Shown here piece by piece: positions 43,516 to 52,275 of a DNA stretch of 64,000 nucleotides. The DNA is from Bradyrhizobium sp. LTSP849. Lineage in GTDB: Bacteria; Pseudomonadota; Alphaproteobacteria; Rhizobiales; Xanthobacteraceae. Numbering within the stretch: the first letter of the stretch is position 1; every line of letters begins with the position of its first letter. The notes beneath the pieces were generated by a model. It did not search any database, was not told the DNA's origin, and saw only the letters and a list, made by a program, of their open reading frames with translations. The stretch covers positions 1 to 64,000 of the forward strand of contig NZ_JYMR01000010.1 in NCBI RefSeq assembly GCF_000938255.1. Reading direction: 5' to 3'. Both the position numbers and the translations under genes were made by a program.

Positions 43516-44804
43516 CACGCAGCGATGAACTCGTTCCACTTGCGGACCATGTAGTCGTTCTCGTCCATCACGGCATTCCAGCACGCAACGCCGCCCATGC
43601 GGTCCTCGTAGGAGCCGCCGTCACGCACCGCGCCGGCCTTCTCCAGCAGCGAGCCGTCGGGCGCCTTGATGTCCTTCTCGGCCGGCTTGCCTTCCATCCA
43701 GTAGGCCCACTCGTAGGGCTCCATGTTCGCCTTCGCGGTCGAGAGCACAGCCGAGTAGTAGCCCTGGCGGTTGAGATAGGCGCCGGCATAGCCGGACAGG
43801 AACCAGTTGACGAACTCGTAGGCCCAGTCGAGCTTCGCACCCGACACGCCCTTGGAGACGCAGAAGCCCGAGGCCCAGGAGCGGTAGCCTTCCTTCAGCG
43901 GCTGGAAGGTGCAGGCAATCCCCATCGAGCGGACCTTCGTCACGGCAGGCGACCACATCGACTGGATGACGGTCTCGCCCGAGGCCATCAGATTGACGCT
44001 CTCGTTGAAGTCTTTCCAGAACGCGCGGAATTGGCCGGCCTTCTTCGCTTCGGTCATCACCTTCATGGTGAGATCGATCTCTTCCTTGGTCATGTTGCCC
44101 TTGTCGGCATATTTGTACTTGCCGGTGGCTTCCACGACCATCGCGGCGTCCATGATGCCGATCGAGGGGATGTTGAGGATCGAGGCCTTGCCCTTGAACT
44201 CGGGGTTGAGCAACTCGGCCCAGGAGCTGATCGGGCGCTTGATGATGTCGGGACGGATGCCGAGCGTGTCGGCGTTGTAGACGGTCGGGATCAGCGTGAC
44301 GAACTCGGTCGCCGTCTTGGAGAAGGTCTTGGAGTCCTTGCCTTCGAGATAGAGCACCTTCCAGGGCGCGGTGCCCTGATTGCCGATCTTCTTGCCGCCG
44401 GGCGTCTCGCCCTTGGTGAAGACCGGCGTGATGTTGTCGAATTCCTTGATCTTCTTGGAGTCGAGGGCAAGGATGTTGCCCGATGGCACCAGCTTCTTCA
44501 GCGAGAAATATTCGGTGTCCAGCACGTCGAAGGAATTCGGCTGGGTCATCACGCGCTTGGTGACGTCGTCGGTGGTCGCGGTGATGTATTCGATCTTGAT
44601 GCCGGTGTCCTTGAGGCATTGCTTCGAGATGTCGTCGCCCTCGTTCACGGCGGTGCCGAGATAGCGCAGCACTTTCGGCTCGGCCGACATCACATAGGGA
44701 AAGCCGGTGATGGCGCCGGAGCCAGCGGCGAGGCCGGCGAGACCTGCGGTGCTCTTCAATAGCGTGCGGCGGCTGACACCTGTCTTTTTGGTCGTCTCGG
44801 TCAT
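43515..44804 (-). CDS. ABC transporter substrate-binding protein (PotD/PotF-like), Tat signal
   Basis: A 429-residue periplasmic binding protein of the spermidine/putrescine-binding type (SBP_bac_8/PotD). The N-terminus has the twin-arginine motif VSRRTLLKSTAGLAGLAAG, so export of the folded protein by Tat is likely. I chose the ATG at 44804 because AGAGGAG lies about 8 bases upstream. The ligand pocket residues cannot be assigned with certainty by eye. It is the second gene of the operon after the ATPase. Confidence 0.9.
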   Translation of the reverse strand: MTETTKKTGVSRRTLLKSTAGLAGLAAGSGAITGFPYVMSAEPKVLRYLGTAVNEGDDISKQCLKDTGIKIEYITATTDDVTKRVMTQPNSFDVLDTEYFSLKKLVPSGNILALDSKKIKEFDNITPVFTKGETPGGKKIGNQGTAPWKVLYLEGKDSKTFSKTATEFVTLIPTVYNADTLGIRPDIIKRPISSWAELLNPEFKGKASILNIPSIGIMDAAMVVEATGKYKYADKGNMTKEEIDLTMKVMTEAKKAGQFRAFWKDFNESVNLMASGETVIQSMWSPAVTKVRSMGIACTFQPLKEGYRSWASGFCVSKGVSGAKLDWAYEFVNWFLSGYAGAYLNRQGYYSAVLSTAKANMEPYEWAYWMEGKPAEKDIKAPDGSLLEKAGAVRDGGSYEDRMGGVACWNAVMDENDYMVRKWNEFIAA

Positions 44805-44844
44805 ATCAGTCACTCCTCTGTTGCGCATTTTCTAAGTGAAATCG

Positions 44845-45831
44845 TTATTGCAGGCGTTGCGCCTTGGCGGGATCCCAGGTGGCCAGCACGCGATCGCCCG
44901 GACGGAACGGGTGAACGTCGAAGGCGGCCTCGGAAACGTGTGAGAACAGGGCGGTGCCGTCGTCCAGCGTGAGCGAGACGGCGACATAGGAGCCCTGGTA
45001 CTCGGTCTGGGTCAGCAGCGCCGGCGCGCCGAACACGCCGTCAGTGAACGGCACGATGCCGAGCTGATCGGCGCGCACGGCGATGAGTTTGCCAGCGTCG
45101 CTGAGGACGTTGTGGCCGCCGATGAAGCGGGCCACGAATTCGGTGCGGGGATGGTGGAAGATATCGCGGGCGGAGCCCTGCTGCTCGATCTTGCCGTGAT
45201 TCATCACCACGATGTGGTCGGCGAGCGCCATCGCTTCTTCCTGGCCATGGGTGACCTGGATGAAGCTGATGCCGAGCTCGCGCTGGAGCCGCTTCAGTTC
45301 GCCCCGCATCCTCACCCGCAGGAACGGATCGAGCGCGGACAGCGGCTCGTCGAGCAGCAGGATCTGCGGCTCGGTGATCAGCGCACGGGCGAGCGCGACG
45401 CGCTGCTGCTGGCCGCCGGAGAGCTGCGCCGGGAGCCGAGCCGCGTACGGGGTCATGGCCACCAGCTCAAGCAATTCGTTGGCACGCTTGTGCCGCGTGG
45501 CGCGGTCGATGCCGCGCATTTTCAGGGCAAATGCGACGTTGTCGAGCACGGTCAGGTGCGGAAACAGCGCGTAGGACTGGAACATCATTGCCGTGCCGCG
45601 CTTGGCGGGCTCGAGGTCGGTGACGTTCTGCGGCCCCAGAATGATGTCGCCCTCGCTGACCGCCTCGTGGCCCGCAACCATGCGCAAAGTCGAGGTTTTG
45701 CCGCAGCCGGATGGGCCGAGCAGGCAGCAATAGGTGCCGGCCGGGATCTTCAGGTTGACGTTGTCGACGGCGAGCGTCGTGTCGTAGCGCTTGGTGACGG
45801 CGACCAGTTCGAGGGCGGCGGGAGTGGCCAT
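44845..45831 (-). CDS. ABC transporter ATPase (PotA-like)
   Basis: A 328-residue ATPase of the PotA/FbpC group. Walker A is GPSGCGKTS, the signature is [15 protein letters not shown], Walker B is ILLLDEPLSALDP, and the H-loop histidine is in VTHGQEEA. A C-terminal TOBE regulatory domain follows from about residue 235. The ATG at 45831 gives MATPAALELV. It is the first gene of the operon, 268 bases from the divergent GntR regulator, and powers the PotB- and PotC-like permeases. Confidence 0.93.
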   Translation of the reverse strand: MATPAALELVAVTKRYDTTLAVDNVNLKIPAGTYCCLLGPSGCGKTSTLRMVAGHEAVSEGDIILGPQNVTDLEPAKRGTAMMFQSYALFPHLTVLDNVAFALKMRGIDRATRHKRANELLELVAMTPYAARLPAQLSGGQQQRVALARALITEPQILLLDEPLSALDPFLRVRMRGELKRLQRELGISFIQVTHGQEEAMALADHIVVMNHGKIEQQGSARDIFHHPRTEFVARFIGGHNVLSDAGKLIAVRADQLGIVPFTDGVFGAPALLTQTEYQGSYVAVSLTLDDGTALFSHVSEAAFDVHPFRPGDRVLATWDPAKAQRLQ

Positions 45832-46099
45832 GGCTTGTCCGAAAGGAGGGCGATGCTCCGGCTTTCTCTGCGAGGTCCGTGCCAACAGCCCCGGGATTGC
45901 CGAATTCCAAAACTGTGCAGCGGAGTCAGGCCGTTAGATCGAATTCGGCGCAACCACGCGGCGCGCCGGGCGGGCAGAAATGTGCACACAAAATGGGCGA
46001 AGATTGTATAAAGTTTCGCCTGTAATTGGATACAGCTCGTCGACTAACATTCAAGGCCGAACTTCGCCGATCGAGCCCTCAAACCCAACCCTTGAACTG

Positions 46100-46807
46100 A
46101 TGGCCGCCAAAACCCGCCAAAAGTCCGATGCGCCAGACGTGAGCGATCGCGTCAGCCGGATCAGGGAAGGCGTGACCGCGGCGATCCTCGAGCATCGCCT
46201 GCTGCCGGGCACGAAACTTGGCGAAGACGAGATCGGCGAGATCTATGGCGCCAGCCGCACCCTGGTCCGCACCGCGCTGCAACAGCTTGCGCATGAGGGT
46301 ATCGTCAACATCGAGAAGAACCGCGGTGCCTTCGTGGCGCGTCCCACACCTGCGGACGCCCGCGAAGTGTTCGAGGCGCGGCGGCTGATCGAGCCCACCA
46401 TCGTCGACCACGCCTGTGCAGCGGTCTCGCCGGCCTGGATCAATCGCCTCCAGGGGCATCTCGCTGAAGAGCGCGAGGCGGAGCTGCGCGGCGACGCGCG
46501 TGCCTCGGTCAGGCTCTCCGGCGAATTTCACCGGCTGATTGCCGAGATGAGTGGCCACAGCATCTATCTCGGCTTCCTGAAAGAGCTGATCGCGCGCTCC
46601 TCGCTGATCATCCTGCTCTATCGCCGTCATGACACGCCGGCCTGCGGTACCGATCATCACGCCGAGATCGTCACCGCGATCCGCAAGCGTGACAAGGCCG
46701 TCGCACGCGCGCAGATGCTGTCGCATCTTCGCGAGATCGAGGCCGAGCTGTTCTTGAAGGACCCCGCCGCCGACGAGCTGCGGCTCGCGGACGTTCTGGG
46801 CGCGTAA
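46100..46807 (+). CDS. GntR-family regulator with FCD domain
   Basis: A 235-residue regulator. The winged helix-turn-helix (about residues 10-75, with LGEDEIGEIYGASRTLVRTA) is followed by an FCD effector domain in which histidines (EFHRLIAEMSGH, DHHAEI) and an aspartate/glutamate can bind metal and ligand. The start at 46100 was chosen by length and by the position of the HTH. It is divergent from the polyamine-type ABC operon and most likely represses it until an acidic or amino-acid ligand appears. Confidence 0.9.
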   Translation: MAAKTRQKSDAPDVSDRVSRIREGVTAAILEHRLLPGTKLGEDEIGEIYGASRTLVRTALQQLAHEGIVNIEKNRGAFVARPTPADAREVFEARRLIEPTIVDHACAAVSPAWINRLQGHLAEEREAELRGDARASVRLSGEFHRLIAEMSGHSIYLGFLKELIARSSLIILLYRRHDTPACGTDHHAEIVTAIRKRDKAVARAQMLSHLREIEAELFLKDPAADELRLADVLGA

Positions 46808-47323
46808 GCGAATCACGATATCGCGGCCTGTTTTCCATGAGAGCGGCAATCTTGCGTTGATCGGGGGTCGAACGCGATGTCCGTCTTTTGATGAGAGTTC
46901 GATGCAAGTGAGACAGCCGCACTGACGCATCTTTCAGGAAATTTCGTTCCACCGACACGTGCCCATGTATCTCTCATTCAGTCGTATGGCTGAATTGCAG
47001 AAGCGCCCTGTAGTTGCAAATTGACTCGCGTCGGGCGTCGGCATCAACTTACCCTCGCGCATTGAGTTCTGGAACGGAGCCGACACCGGGCGAAGCCGTT
47101 CTGTGGAGTGGTGCAATGGCGTCGCGTTCGGTCGTCGATGAGCGGAAGCCGGCGTATGTTTTGACCGGCCATTTGCCAGGCTCCGAAGTGGTGCAGGCGC
47201 TTGCGGACGACGCGCAGCGACGATTCAAATCAAATCGCGATGGAGAAAATTCGCGGCATCCGGCGCTTGCACGGTGGCCGCCGCCATTGCGGCTGGCGTT
47301 GGCATTAACCGAGGGAGGATGTC
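46808..47323. other. 516-base region without a recognised gene
   Basis: The region lies between the GntR regulator and the HdeD-like gene. Several overlapping frames are open but none has a ribosome site, a signal sequence or recognisable protein features. It probably holds the HdeD promoter. A GGAAC occurs at about 47074, but the next CGTT is 21 bases away, too far for an EcfG promoter. Confidence 0.4.
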
Positions 47324-47887
47324 ATGACGACTTACGACCATAGCGCGCCGATGGGCGCAACCGGGCTGCCGCAACCGCCCCGCTGGGTTTGTGTGCTGTT
47401 GGGTCTCTTCATGGTGTTCACGGGACTGATGGTGCTGGGCGACGTTGCGTTCTTCACCGTGGTCAGCGCGCTGTTCATCGGCTGGATGGCGATCGCCGCT
47501 GGCGCCTTCGAGATCTTCCACGCGTTCTGGACCAAGGGCTGGGGCGGCTTCGTCTGGCAGGTGGTGCTCGGCATTCTCTATATCGCCTTCGGCATCATTC
47601 TCATCAGCCAGCCGCTGACCGGCGCGCTGCTGCTCACCTATGTGCTCGGCCTCGCGCTCCTCGTCTCCGGTGTCGTCCGCATGCTGATCGGCATCGGCCG
47701 CTGGCAGCAGGGCGGTGGGATCATGCTGGCCTCCGGCCTGTTTGGCGTGCTTGCGGGTCTCATCATCCTCACGGGCTTTCCGACGACCGGGCTCTGGGTG
47801 TTGGGAATGCTGCTTGGCATCGACCTGTTGTCCCAAGGCATCGGCTGGCTGACGTTTGCGTGGCGGCCCGTGGCCGCAACCACGTAA
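47324..47887 (+). CDS. HdeD family (DUF308) acid-resistance-type membrane protein
   Basis: A 187-residue protein with six hydrophobic helices arranged in pairs and glycine-rich turns, matching the DUF308/HdeD family. In E. coli HdeD is an inner-membrane protein induced with acid-resistance genes. The motif FFTVVSALFIGWMAIAAGAF and the repeated GI-x-L-G pattern are characteristic. A GAGGATG ribosome site lies just before the ATG. It stands 25 bases before the secreted amidohydrolase, so co-transcription is possible. Confidence 0.88.
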   Translation: MTTYDHSAPMGATGLPQPPRWVCVLLGLFMVFTGLMVLGDVAFFTVVSALFIGWMAIAAGAFEIFHAFWTKGWGGFVWQVVLGILYIAFGIILISQPLTGALLLTYVLGLALLVSGVVRMLIGIGRWQQGGGIMLASGLFGVLAGLIILTGFPTTGLWVLGMLLGIDLLSQGIGWLTFAWRPVAATT

Positions 47888-47912
47888 CAGCGTATTGGCG
47901 CGGAGACTGAAT

Positions 47913-49253
47913 ATGTTGGGATTGAAGGTGCGGGCCGGACTCGCAGTGCTGCTTGCAGTGCTTCTCTGCAGCGCGCTGCCTGCGCCGGCCCAACAGGACT
48001 CTGCCATCCTGTTCCGCAACGTCAAAATCTTCGACGGAAAGAACGGCGCGCTCTCGGCCGCGTCGAATGTCCTCGTCAGGAATGGGAAGATCGAGAAGAT
48101 CTCGACCGCGGATATCGCGGCCGCCGGCCAAGTGATCGACGGCGGCGGCCGCGTGCTGATGCCGGGGCTGATCGACGCGCATTGGCATGCGATGCTGGTG
48201 CGCCCGACGCCGATGGCCGCAATGGCAGGCGATATCGGCTACAACAATCTGCTCGCCGCCAGCGAAGCGACCGCGACGCTGATGCGCGGCTTTACCACCA
48301 TACGCGACATGGGTGGGCCGAGTTTCGGCCTCAAGCAGGCCATCGACGAGGACCTCGTCGTCGGTCCGCGCATCTATCCGTCCGGCGCCATCATCACCAT
48401 CACCAGTGGTCACGGCGACTTCCGCCAACTCTCCGACCTGCCGCGAACCATCGGCGGCATGCTCAGCCGGATGGAGCGGATCGGCGGCAGCATGGTTGCC
48501 GACAGTCCCGACGAGGTGCGCGTGCGCGCCCGCGAGCAGCTGATGCAGGGTGCTTCCCAGGTGAAGCTCACCGCGGGCGGCGGCGTGGCCTCGCCGTTCA
48601 GTCCATTGGACGTCTCGACCTTCACCGAGCCCGAGCTGCGCGCCGCCGTCGAGGCCGCCGACAATTGGGGCACTTATGTTGCCACGCACGCCTATACGCC
48701 GGTCGCGATCCAGCGCTCGATCGCCGCCGGCGTAAGATGTATCGAGCATGGCCATCTCATGGACGAGGCGAGCGCAAAGCTGATGGCGGAGAAGGGGATC
48801 TGGCTGAGCACGCAGCCGTTCCTGGATATGTCCATGGGTGCCGGGCTCGGGCCGGCGGAGCAGGACAAGCTGCGGCAGGTGGTCGCCGGCACCGATCGTG
48901 TCTATGCGCTGGCCAAGAAGTATCACCTCAAGACTGCGTTCGGCACCGATGTCCTGTTCTCGCAGGCGCTGGCGGAGAAGCAAGGCTCAATGCTGGCCGC
49001 GCTGACGCGCTGGTACACGCCGGCCGAAGCGCTGGCCATGGCGACGTCGACCAATGCCGAACTCCTGAGCCTGTCGGGCCTGCGCAATCCCTATCCCGGC
49101 AAGCTCGGCGTGGTCGAGGAGGGCGCGCTCGCCGATCTCTTGCTGGTCGACGGCAATCCGCTCGACAAAATCGCCCTCGTCGAAGATCCCGCGAAGAATT
49201 TTGTGGTGATCATGAAGAGCGGCAAGGTCTACAAGAATATCCTAGCGCGCTGA
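47913..49253 (+). CDS. Secreted metal-dependent amidohydrolase
   Basis: A 446-residue amidohydrolase-superfamily enzyme, of the imidazolonepropionase-like/Xaa-Pro-hydrolysing group. It is exported: a hydrophobic signal peptide with AxA cleavage covers about residues 1-27. The metal motif is LIDAHWH (His90, His92). The bridging lysine is probably in QVKLTAGGG, further ligands lie in ATHAYTP and CIEHGH, and the catalytic aspartate is in FGTDVLF. The ATG at 47913 follows CGGAGA. The substrate is unknown; periplasmic homologues cleave cyclic amides or proline dipeptides. Confidence 0.9.
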   Translation: MLGLKVRAGLAVLLAVLLCSALPAPAQQDSAILFRNVKIFDGKNGALSAASNVLVRNGKIEKISTADIAAAGQVIDGGGRVLMPGLIDAHWHAMLVRPTPMAAMAGDIGYNNLLAASEATATLMRGFTTIRDMGGPSFGLKQAIDEDLVVGPRIYPSGAIITITSGHGDFRQLSDLPRTIGGMLSRMERIGGSMVADSPDEVRVRAREQLMQGASQVKLTAGGGVASPFSPLDVSTFTEPELRAAVEAADNWGTYVATHAYTPVAIQRSIAAGVRCIEHGHLMDEASAKLMAEKGIWLSTQPFLDMSMGAGLGPAEQDKLRQVVAGTDRVYALAKKYHLKTAFGTDVLFSQALAEKQGSMLAALTRWYTPAEALAMATSTNAELLSLSGLRNPYPGKLGVVEEGALADLLLVDGNPLDKIALVEDPAKNFVVIMKSGKVYKNILAR

Positions 49254-49278
49254 CGAAGGCAGGCGTCGATCATGTCTC

Positions 49279-49318
49279 AAAAAAAGTTGCGGCCAGCCAT
49301 TGGGGGATGGCTGGCCGC
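49279..49318 (-). terminator. Terminator of the cysteine-peptidase gene
   Basis: A perfect 12-bp stem (GCGGCCAGCCAT) with a 6-base loop is followed on the minus strand by AACTTTTTTTGAG. It lies 80 bases past the stop of the minus-strand peptidase gene and also sits at the end of the convergent amidohydrolase gene. Confidence 0.88.
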
Positions 49319-49397
49319 GCGCGAACCGGTCTGGGACGGGGAGGGGTGGGGATGTGACCGGGTCGCGTAACTCGTTGTCTCGTTCCTACGGATCGAA

Positions 49398-50024
49398 CTA
49401 CTGATCTCTTGCGCTGGCGGTGGAGACCGCCGGCTTGGTATCTCCGAGCGAGACCCAGACATTGGGATCGCTCTGCGACTGGCGCTTGACGAAGCGGTAG
49501 CCGGTTTCCGTCCAGGCAATGACGTTCTCGTTCTGATTGTCGAGAACGTACTCGCCCTTGTCGGTCTTCACCGTCAGCACCGCGTGTCCTTCGCCCTTCT
49601 TGTCGCGCACGACGGTGATGAGCAGGGCCTCGCGCGGCCATCCGGCATCGATCAGCATCTTGCGCTTCAACAACACGTAGTCTTCACAGTCGCCGTAACC
49701 ATCGGTCGGCAGCGACCACTTCTCGATCACGCCCCAGTGCTCCTGGTCGGTCAAAGGCTTGATGGTCTCGTTGACCCAGCGATTGACCTTGGTCAGGTCG
49801 CGCCACGCGGTCTGCGACATCACGATGTCGCGCGGCTGCGTCGGCCCGCCCTGACACTGAGCGGTATTCTCCGAACAGAACTCGACCCAGCCGATCGGCG
49901 CACGCGTGGTGTCGCCGAGGCTCGCGTAGAGCAGTCGGCTTTCGCCGGCCTGCGCTGTCGCGCCGATCCCGAAGAGCATGGCGGCAAGCGCCAAACCCTT
50001 CCCCTGTCCCCTGAAGTCCAACAT
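49398..50024 (-). CDS. Transglutaminase-like cysteine peptidase (BTLCP/LapG-like)
   Basis: A 208-residue exported protein of the bacterial transglutaminase-like cysteine proteinase family. A signal peptide spans residues 1-26. The catalytic triad is Cys113 in GYGDCEDY, His147 in GEGHAVLTV and Asp162 in YVLDNQ. The family includes LapG, which trims surface adhesins under control of a c-di-GMP receptor. The ATG at 50024 (MLDFRGQG) begins right before a good signal peptide. It lies downstream of a tandem-PilZ gene on the same strand, separated by a terminator. Confidence 0.88.
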   Translation of the reverse strand: MLDFRGQGKGLALAAMLFGIGATAQAGESRLLYASLGDTTRAPIGWVEFCSENTAQCQGGPTQPRDIVMSQTAWRDLTKVNRWVNETIKPLTDQEHWGVIEKWSLPTDGYGDCEDYVLLKRKMLIDAGWPREALLITVVRDKKGEGHAVLTVKTDKGEYVLDNQNENVIAWTETGYRFVKRQSQSDPNVWVSLGDTKPAVSTASARDQ

Positions 50025-50353
50025 TGCGGCCCCCGTTTCTTGTTGGGACCACATTGCGCATGGAGCTTTTGCGTTGCCGCTAAGTCAGTCAAGTCAAGTC
50101 GAGACGAATACAAGTAAAACGAGCGGCGAATTCGATCTATACTTGAATATTATTCGAATAAAATTTGATATGACTGCAATTGATTCAAATTGTAAGGATT
50201 AACGCGGGAACACTGGCGGAACTGCTGTTTCGCATGCGAACAGGCCGCGCGTTAACCCGCGCGAGGCCCGTGACGACGCACGAAAAAGGCGGCGTCCGCA
50301 TCGCGGAGGCCGCCTTGAGGCTAAAAAAACGGGGGTTTTGGCGTCGTCGCGCT
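50025..50353. other. Gap between the peptidase and PilZ genes
   Basis: A 329-base AT-richer stretch. It holds the terminator of the PilZ gene (50286-50316) and presumably the promoter of the peptidase gene. The segment 50130-50200 is notably AT-rich. No RNA gene or frame with protein features is seen. Confidence 0.4.
50286..50316 (-). terminator. Terminator of the PilZ gene
   Basis: Two stem sections (8 bp AAGGCGGC/GCCGCCTT and an inner 5 bp TCCGC/GCGGA) have a small loop and one internal mismatch. On the minus strand the stem is followed by TTTCG after CCTT, giving a five-T run. It lies 37 bases past the PilZ stop. Confidence 0.78.
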
Positions 50354-50965
50354 TTACCGCGCGGTAACGCTCTCTTCGAGAGTCTCGATCGGCTGCGAGT
50401 GCAGGAACTCGAGCGCGAAGCCGTCTTCGAGATTTCGGACCACGCGACCCTGGACCCGGCCGAGCAAAACCGTTGATTTCAGCGGCGGCCGGTTCTCTGC
50501 GGCAATCGCCGCGCCGGACAGCGAGAGGTCGATGATGCGGCAGGTCATCTTGGTGCCGTCCTCACACGTCAGCACCGCGATCGGGTTGCGCGGCACGATA
50601 CGGTCGTGGCGGCGGTCCTCCGGCAGGTTGAGAATGTCGCGGTTGGCGAGCCAGGTCAGCTGTGCCGCGAGCTTGTCCCGCTTGCGGGGCGTCGCCCCGA
50701 CCGTCATGGCGAAGCCGTTGTCGATGATGCGGGTGATCTTGCCCTCGACCCGGCCGATATGGTCGAGATAGGCGACCACGCGGTCGCCGACATTGCCGAT
50801 ACCCGGCGCCAGCAGCGCAAGCCCGCCGGGCGACATGTTGATCACCTGGCAGGGGAATTCACGGCGGTCCGGCAGCATGTAGCGGCCGAGCAGGTGAACT
50901 TTCACCCGCTGGAAACGCCGACGTTCCTCGGCGGCCGGAAGAAATTTTTTGTTCGCCAACGCCAT
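50354..50965 (-). CDS. Tandem PilZ-domain protein
   Basis: A 203-residue cytoplasmic protein with two PilZ domains, the usual cyclic-di-GMP receptor. The first has RRFQR (the RxxxR arm) and NMSPGG ((D/N)xSxxG). The second has RRHDR and DLSLSG. Both domains keep the ligand motifs, so both could bind c-di-GMP. The ATG at 50965 was chosen. No output domain is present, so it probably acts by protein contacts, for example on motility or polysaccharide synthesis. The neighbouring LapG-like peptidase fits a surface-attachment theme. Confidence 0.9.
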   Translation of the reverse strand: MALANKKFLPAAEERRRFQRVKVHLLGRYMLPDRREFPCQVINMSPGGLALLAPGIGNVGDRVVAYLDHIGRVEGKITRIIDNGFAMTVGATPRKRDKLAAQLTWLANRDILNLPEDRRHDRIVPRNPIAVLTCEDGTKMTCRIIDLSLSGAAIAAENRPPLKSTVLLGRVQGRVVRNLEDGFALEFLHSQPIETLEESVTAR

Positions 50966-51033
50966 TTTCACAACCCGACCCCCCGCCTGGCGGAGTCCGA
51001 GACGACCCTAAGGTGCATAGGGTTAATGCCGCG

Positions 51034-52200
51034 TTATGATTTGGCGCGGCGATCACGGACAGACACAATCCGTTCAAAAAGCCACATCAGCGGCGGGCAG
51101 GCGAGCACGGCCAGCGCGCCGAGGTCGAGCGCGACCCCGGCAGTCCCGGCCGATTTGGCGAGCCTTCCTGCCACCGCCGGTCCCAGCATCATCGCGGCAT
51201 AGAAGAGAGTGTAGAACACGCCCATGCCGATCGCCCTGGTCTCGGGCGCGAGCACCCGGGCGGGCAGGCTCACGATCGGTCCGGCCGGATGGCCGCTGAT
51301 CAGGCCGATCAGGACGATGATCGCGATCACCGCGTCGGACCGGGGCAGCCAGGCCAGCAGCACAGCAACCACGAGACACGCCGTGACCGCCAGCGTCATC
51401 GGCCGCCCGGTCCGATCGGCGATAAAACCGCCGGCCGGGACCGAGATCACCGACAGCCACAGCACGAGGCTGATCGCAGAGCCTGCCGCCGCAATGCTCC
51501 AGCCTCGCTCGACCAGCAGCGAGGGGCCGAATGAGAAGATCATGGCGAAGCCGACATTAAAGAGGCCCCAGATCGCGCCGGCGACGATCACCGCCAGCAG
51601 CGCCAGCGGATCGAGCCGCGCCGAGGTGGCCGCTGTCGCGCCTGTCGTCGGCGGCGGCTGATAGAACGCGATCAGCACGATCCCGGCTGCGGTCAGCGCG
51701 CCGGCCGCCAGGAAGACGGCACCGGCACCATGCGCGATACCGATGGCCGGCAGTATCAGCAGCGAGATCGCGACGCCGGCCGGCCAGGAATTGACGAAGA
51801 TCGCCATGGCGGTGGCGATTTCCTTGCCGGCAAACCAGTCGGTGCCCATCTTGGTGAGCTGCACCGTCAGCAACACGCCGCCGGCGCCGGAGGCGAGCCG
51901 GCCCGCCATCTGCCAGCCCCAGGCTTCAGCCAACGCCATCACGAGGCTGCCCGCTGTCATCAACAGCAGCGCCGCGATCGTCGTTGGCTTGTCGCCAAAC
52001 CTTCGTCCGATCGCGCCGCCCGGCAGCGCCAGCACCACGCCAGGGGTGAAATAGAGCCCGATCAGGATGCCGATATCGGCGAGCCCAACGCCGAACGTCT
52101 TCTCGAGCAGCGGCGCGACCGCGGCCACGCTCTGGAACTGGAACGCAATGGTGAGGCGCACAAAGAACAGGATCGCAAGAATGCCCCAGCGATTGCGCAA
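51034..52200 (-). CDS. MFS transporter (CynX/NimT-like)
   Basis: A 388-residue inner-membrane transporter with about 12 helices and the loop motif GGAIGRRFGDKPTTIAAL between helices 2 and 3. It starts with TTG after GGAGATGAGG. The pattern LFFVRLTIAFQFQSVAAVAPLLEKTFGV resembles the cyanate/nitrate-type MFS group. Substrate and direction are unknown. It lies 75 bases downstream of another MFS gene on the same strand. Confidence 0.85.
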   Translation of the reverse strand: MRNRWGILAILFFVRLTIAFQFQSVAAVAPLLEKTFGVGLADIGILIGLYFTPGVVLALPGGAIGRRFGDKPTTIAALLLMTAGSLVMALAEAWGWQMAGRLASGAGGVLLTVQLTKMGTDWFAGKEIATAMAIFVNSWPAGVAISLLILPAIGIAHGAGAVFLAAGALTAAGIVLIAFYQPPPTTGATAATSARLDPLALLAVIVAGAIWGLFNVGFAMIFSFGPSLLVERGWSIAAAGSAISLVLWLSVISVPAGGFIADRTGRPMTLAVTACLVVAVLLAWLPRSDAVIAIIVLIGLISGHPAGPIVSLPARVLAPETRAIGMGVFYTLFYAAMMLGPAVAGRLAKSAGTAGVALDLGALAVLACPPLMWLFERIVSVRDRRAKS

Positions 52201-52275
52201 CGCCTCATCTCCCCAGCCGTTGTGACAAACCTGCGGTGGCGAGACGTTGCTGTCAACGGGCAGCTTCGCGAGGAG

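Noticed and set aside
46950..47110. Possible EcfG promoter before the HdeD-like gene
   Set aside because: GGAAC is present but the next CGTT is 21 bases away instead of 16-17.
47014..47343. 109-codon frame before the HdeD-like gene
   Set aside because: No ribosome site, no recognisable composition or motif, and it runs across the HdeD start; probably chance.
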